From Zonotrichia leucophrys gambelii (lineage: Eukaryota; Chordata; Aves; Passeriformes; Passerellidae): a stretch of 64,000 nt of DNA. Under the pieces are notes generated by a model. That model saw only the letters and a program-made list of their open reading frames with translations. It had not been told where the DNA came from and searched no databases. Location of the stretch: NCBI RefSeq assembly GCF_028769735.1, contig NC_088188.1, positions 4,735,001 to 4,799,000 on the forward strand, in the 5' to 3' direction. Positions 59,701 to 64,000 of this stretch are shown here, piece by piece (the first letter of the stretch is position 1; each line of letters opens with the position of its first letter). The position numbers and the translations under genes were made by a program.

Positions 59701-61429
59701 GAGGTCTGCCCAGTCCTCATCATGACACACTGCTGGGCAGGTTTTGACAAAAGCTGACACTGAAAGCTTGGTTCTGATTCTAGCTGTGCTGATGACTCAC
59801 AAGATGGATTTTGTCAATTCTCTTCATCCTCCTCAAGGAGATGGAGATCACAACTGCCTGCTTTGGAGAACTGCTCTGCCCTCTTTGCTTGTGTGGTATG
59901 GAATTAGGGATTGTATGAAATATGGCCATCACTTTATGATATTTAAAATGGTGAATTCATGGTGAAACCCATCTGTAAACATATCCTTAAAGCTCTGTGA
60001 CATAGGGAATAATTAGCCCAATTTCAACTATGAAGGTGTGTTATGGAAAACAGTGGCAGCACTGTCTACTATGAAGGTTGCCTGACTTTTTCCAATAACA
60101 TATGTGTGATTTTCTATGATGTGCATAAACATATCTGCATTAAAACCACTGTGTTGATGCAATGCAAGGAGTTCAAAAATTATGGAAATTACAGATTTTA
60201 GGTAGGTCATGCAACTTCAGTTCAACCCCCCAGTGCGTATGGCTCCACGACACAGTCATTTAGCATAAAACCACACACAGATTTCATTCCACATTTTCCC
60301 TGCTTCCATTTTCAGAACCTTGTGCAAATCACAGCACTGGTTGCACCCTTCAGACTAATATCCATGGGAATCTTTAAATACAAGCTGTTAAAGTGACCTA
60401 AATGTAAGAGTTTGCTGCTACTACCCAGTAATAACACGATAGGATAGCCAGGGTAGGCACTATCAAAAAGGATAATGAACAATGATAATAACCCTTAATA
60501 AGTCATAAGAAATAATAAAGTAGGTAATGAGGTGCCAGTTTTCACAGTTAGCTGTGAAATGTTTCTCATGTTGACTTGAGAAAAGCCATATAAGGGGATG
60601 AAAATGGCCATTTCTGTTGATTTACTCTCCCTTCCAACATTTCTTCCTAACATCAAATTTGTGAACTGGAACAACGTAGCTTAACCATGTTCTGATACAT
60701 GTTCTGTGCAGAGAAATCCTTTGAAAAATGCAGAATCGATTGAAGAACAAGGAACAATAAGATATCAGCTAGTTTCTGGCTGATTTCCCATCTGACATTG
60801 TAAAAGCATCCAGGACTATTTGTTTAATCTGAAATAGAATAGTGAGCCATGGAACCATCCTGGAACCCCTCCTAGCACATATGCACATACACAGACCCCA
60901 GCAACTCGCTCCCTACCCACAGCCATCTGTCATGTGTGCCAACTGGAGCAAACCACTCCTATTACTCAACAAGGAGCTCATTATAGCTTCCTCTTCATCC
61001 ATGGGGCTTTTGGAAAAGATCACACTCAGGGCCAGTGTGCAGCAGGGAGGGAAGGCATTCAGGACTGAGGTGCAGTCTCTTCCATTGCTTCCTGTCCACA
61101 CCAAAGTGCAGGCATTTCAGTGACAACCATTATTATTGTCACCCAGGAGAGCATCCCTTCTTCCTGGAACCCTGTTATGACTGGTAGGCAACCCAGGCTG
61201 ACCTGCTCTGGACTGCTTCAAGAGTTTATTTCATTTTCCTTATCTGTAAGTGTGTTTTGAATCATTCATTTAATTTAAATTTTTCCCAGTTTCCCATCAC
61301 CACAAGGGAAGTACTCACTGGAGCAGATTTACAAGAGATACCACAGTTCTGTTCCACCATCACAAACTTCATTCCCTGTGATTTCACTTGTGGTCAGCCC
61401 ATATTTGTTATTTCAATGCCATTTCCTAC
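56736..61429. other. Unique non-coding DNA with the window's longest open frame
   Basis: 57,000-57,340 has scattered CpG and moderately GC-rich unique sequence (GCGCCGGCCGC near 57,271). 57544-58248 (minus) is an open frame of 234 codons with no recognised domain (see findings). 58934-59446 (+, 170 codons) and 59077-59457 (minus, 126 codons) overlap and look like chance. 60,440-60,540 is AT-rich with many ATAATAA words. No exon is recognised. Confidence 0.4.
57622..57642 (+). other. Putative G-quadruplex motif
   Basis: Seven G, A, three G, a five-base loop and five G within 21 bp (57622-57642) fit the usual G3-loop pattern for intramolecular quadruplex formation. It lies near the 3' end of the 234-codon minus frame. 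Fit to the pattern is seen; folding is inferred. Confidence 0.55.
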
Positions 61430-61510
61430 CCTTGAAACTCCATCAACTCTTAAGGACAGAGATGATTTTATTACATTGAATTATTCAGTGTCCAGCACAG
61501 CAAGGACCTG
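61430..61510 (+). repeat. L2-type ancient LINE 3' end relic
   Basis: CATCAACTCTTAAGGACAGA at about 61,442, GATGATTTTATTACATTGAA and TTCAGTGTCCAGCACAGCAA at about 61,484 match in order the L2-type 3' end signature (CTCTTGAGGGCAGGGA, then TGTATCCCCAGCACCTAGCA type). About 80 bp, diverged. Confidence 0.5.
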
Positions 61511-61739
61511 ATCACAAATGTTGCAGTATATTAAACAAGAAATGGCAAAGCTACAGAGGAAAACTGGCGCAAAACCAAATCCTTTTTCTTAATGTCTACC
61601 TGAAGCAGATGCTGGTGGTACATGTAACATGTGGGGCTTTGCTGATTTACACCCTTGTAAAAATCAGTATTCAAAGCTCCTTTTCATGTGCAGCTTCCAT
61701 CTAAGTAAAGGAGATACTGCATATCAAAGGCAGCTGCAC

Positions 61740-62260
61740 CAGCCACTTTAGATTTATTAGTAAATCCATTGAAAAAACATTTCCAATGAAATAAATCTCA
61801 GCCTGCTGACTTCCTCCTATTCTTTACTTATCCTCTTATTGATTTTTGTCTCAGAGATTTAAACCTCTCAATTTGTTTTATGAGACACTTGTCGAACAGA
61901 TGACAAGAAAAAAGACAGTGCTGGATATTTTCTTTAGCAGTTTTAAGTAGAAATAAAGAGCATTTCTTTGAAATTAGTCTTGCTCCTGTGACACGGTAGG
62001 AAGAAAATATCTGACAAGCCCTTTAGAAGGCATTATCTCCGTGCATAGAGAGAGCTTACGGGCTGCCACCAACACAGCTTTGTGGCAGCAGTGCCCCAGA
62101 AGCTCATTGACAAGTTTGACATGTAAACAAGCTGTTGCTAAAAATATTTAACCTGGGGGACCCTGGCTAGTTGAAGGGGCTAGTAATGGAATACAGATCC
62201 TTTCACCTCCAGGCATCTGTTCCAAGCTACGCCATTGACTGAAAGTCATTATCGCTGGAT
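61740..62260. promoter_or_regulatory. Candidate conserved non-coding block
   Basis: About 500 bp of repeat-free AT-rich sequence with dense motifs: TTAGATTTATTAGTAAATCC at about 61,748, TGACATGTAAACAAGC at about 62,117 (FOX-like TAAACA), AAAAATATTTAACC near 62,138 and TGACTGAAAGTCATTATCGC at about 62,236 with a TGACTGAAAGTCA inverted repeat. A few isolated CpG survive (CTTGTCGAACAG, GACACGG, TTATCTCCGTGC). This texture resembles a deeply conserved enhancer, but that is inferred without alignment. Confidence 0.38.
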
Positions 62261-63834
62261 GGCTGTGCAGAGGAATGAGTAGGTGGGCTCTGCTCTGTGT
62301 CTCGTGAGCAAATTGGGGCCTTGCTGAACCACACTGAGATTTTCAACAGAAAGCTGGGACCTGGCACCTTCTGGTGGCTGGGGCTGCTGCTCCCAGGAGG
62401 AAAACGTCCTCAGTTTATCCCCCTGCAGCTCCCCTCCAGGGATGTGCCACCTGGCAGACATGTGTGTCTTTGCAACAGCCCCTTCCCAAGCTGCTGTTGC
62501 TGTTCTGGAGATGAGAGAAGATGGAGAGAGAAAATGGAGGGGGAAAACCATCCCCACCCTGCTCCTGCCTCCTGGCCCACAGCCTGAGCCTATGCCAGCC
62601 AATGAATGCCAGGCACTGCCCTGGAACCCACATGCCAGCTGGTCATTTCTAAAGGCTCCCAATTTGATTCTAAAGGTTCTCTAATCATACTTTTCCAGGA
62701 AAATATGTACATAGGCTAAAACACCACCTCCACCTTGCAGACCCAGCTTCTGGAGCAGGAGTGACAGTGACAAGGCAGCACAAGGGACTCTCCTAAAACT
62801 GAGGCGCTGACATTCACCCTTGACAGGGCAGAGTCCTGCCAGACCAAGTGCCTCTCCTCAGCTCCACAGGGCTGGGAAGTTAGGGAAGGGGAATTTCTAT
62901 TCCCACACATTTTAAATTGCTGTTACTTCACTCATCCTCCTTTGCTCTGGGCTGTGTGCTCCGATGGCGCTGCCAGCTCTCAGGCAGTCAAACAGCTTTC
63001 CCTCCATTTTGTTACTCAGCTTGAGCAGCTCTACACCTAAAATCATGCACTGAAGACAGACTTAGAGGCAGTGCCACTGCCCCACAGACCCTGGGCTGTG
63101 TTACCCCATTTTGGTATTGTTTTAACTCAGCTTTGTTCCCCTGAGGTGGCAGCGGTGCCCTCACGGCGGCAGCCAGGCCTCAGCCACACTCTGGGGCTGC
63201 GCCTCCTTCCCTCAGCAATGGTGATGCCGATCAGGAGCCCTGCACAGCTGAATTTCACCTCATGTCACACACATTATATCAAAAAATATGTATATACATA
63301 TATTTTATATATTATATACATGATATAGGTGGGAGAGATTGCTCCCAGGCCGGGGTTTGTTGGGGTATGGAGGCCCTGACATCGTGACAGGCTGGGACGG
63401 CTGTGAGAAGCCAACCTAGGAGAAAAAGGTGAGAAATCCTCACTCAATTCCTGCTAGAAAAAAGTCATTTTCCCAAACTTTGTGTTTCTGCCCCAATGGC
63501 TTCAGGCTGTCAGAGGACAGCAGGTACCCTGTGAGGGGACTGGCGCTGTGTCATCAGCCATGAGCTGCTTTGAGGGGGATTTAAGGCTGTCTTGTGTCCT
63601 CACAGGCCTTTCTGTGCCACTAAGCAGGAGGATTTAGTTCCATTACATTGTTTTTATTGGGTTTTTTAAAATTACAAACCTAGCACCTCTTCTGGTTCCC
63701 ATTTACAGGGTTTTCAATTCCCATTTACAGAGAAATCTCATCCCAGGAGCTTCAGGGCAAACTCCCTCTCCACAGACACAGGGACAATGCTGCCAGGCAA
63801 GGTTGGTGTTAATTTAACTTTGGGAATAGCAGGA
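62261..63834. other. Unique non-coding DNA
   Basis: 62,280-62,640 is GC-richer with overlapping frames on both strands (up to 137 codons), none recognised. 63,150-63,230 has a small CpG-bearing patch (CACGGCGGCAGCC near 63,162). The rest is ordinary. Confidence 0.45.
63278..63327 (+). repeat. AT-rich palindromic tract
   Basis: Contains a perfect 16-bp palindrome ATATGTATATACATAT at 63286-63301, followed by more TATAT and ATTATATACATGATAT words. Low-complexity AT sequence able to extrude as a cruciform. Confidence 0.85.
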
Positions 63835-64000
63835 ACAATAGGACTGGAAGGGGCCTTCTGGTTCATCAGACTAGTCCTCTGTTGTTAGAGGCAACTACAT
63901 TATATAATCTCTTTTGCAAATTATGCTGGCTCTATCCTAAAGGGAGCTGAGTTATTTTTGTCCCCCTGTGTCTATGGGAAGGCCCTTGGAGAACCTCCCT
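63835..64000 (-). mobile_element. Old CR1-like fragment, minus strand, runs off the window
   Basis: Begins with AATAGGACTGGAAGGGGCCT at about 63,836, then TCATCAGACTAGTCCTCTGT, and ends at the window edge with GGAGAACCTCCCT. This matches in order the inverted 3' region of older CR1 lineages (GACTGGAAGGGACCT, CATCTAGTCC, CACAACCTCCCT type). It probably continues beyond 64,000. Confidence 0.58.

Noticed and set aside
59950..60040. Possible further MIR relic (GGAATAATTAGCCCAATTTC)
   Set aside because: Only about 25 bp resemble the MIR core region and the order on either side does not fit.

Overview
This 64 kb window looks like vertebrate nuclear DNA from a bird, most probably a songbird. Several lines of evidence point that way. 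There are CR1 LINE fragments in both orientations with the typical avian 3' tail. One endogenous-retrovirus solo LTR resembles families I know from zebra-finch-type genomes. Recent interspersed repeats are scarce, and CpG is depleted except in one island. These identifications are by recognition, not by database search. I recognise no protein-coding exon, rRNA, tRNA or CRISPR array. Open frames reach at most 234 codons; none matches a family I know, and several are explained by tandem repeats.

Layout. 1-5.5 kb is unique non-coding DNA. 5.5-7.5 kb holds a minus-strand CR1 copy, a solo LTR abutting its 5' end with a short target duplication, and a second CR1 scrap. 7.5-25 kb is AT-rich unique DNA with a 27-bp minisatellite, a 47-bp minisatellite, a 66-bp tandem duplication and two MIR-like relics. 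25-32.8 kb has a CTAT/TA microsatellite and homopolymer tracts. The most informative part is 32.8-35.6 kb: a MIR-like relic, a candidate conserved element with an octamer motif, a 123-bp nuclear copy of mitochondrial ND3 on the minus strand, the only CpG island in the window (about 33,935-34,380), and an 18-copy perfect GAAAAA array. 36-48 kb is mostly AT-rich unique DNA with old relics and one oddly periodic CTGACC-rich block. 48-52 kb contains several stretches that look like conserved non-coding elements. 52-64 kb has two CR1 fragments, two MIR-like relics, two L2-like 3' ends and a further candidate conserved block at 61.7-62.3 kb.

Interpretation. The window reads as a gene-poor intergenic or intronic interval. 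Old SINE/LINE relics are still legible and there are several unique, AT-rich, homeodomain-motif-rich blocks, a texture common near developmental regulators. The CpG island is the best candidate for a transcription start (non-coding RNA, alternative promoter or orphan island). Conserved-element calls rest on composition and motifs only and need alignment. I found no convincing new biological system. The best-supported unusual items are the ND3 NUMT with flanking direct repeats, the orphan CpG island, CpG-bearing palindromes inside candidate conserved blocks, and the long polypurine hexamer array.
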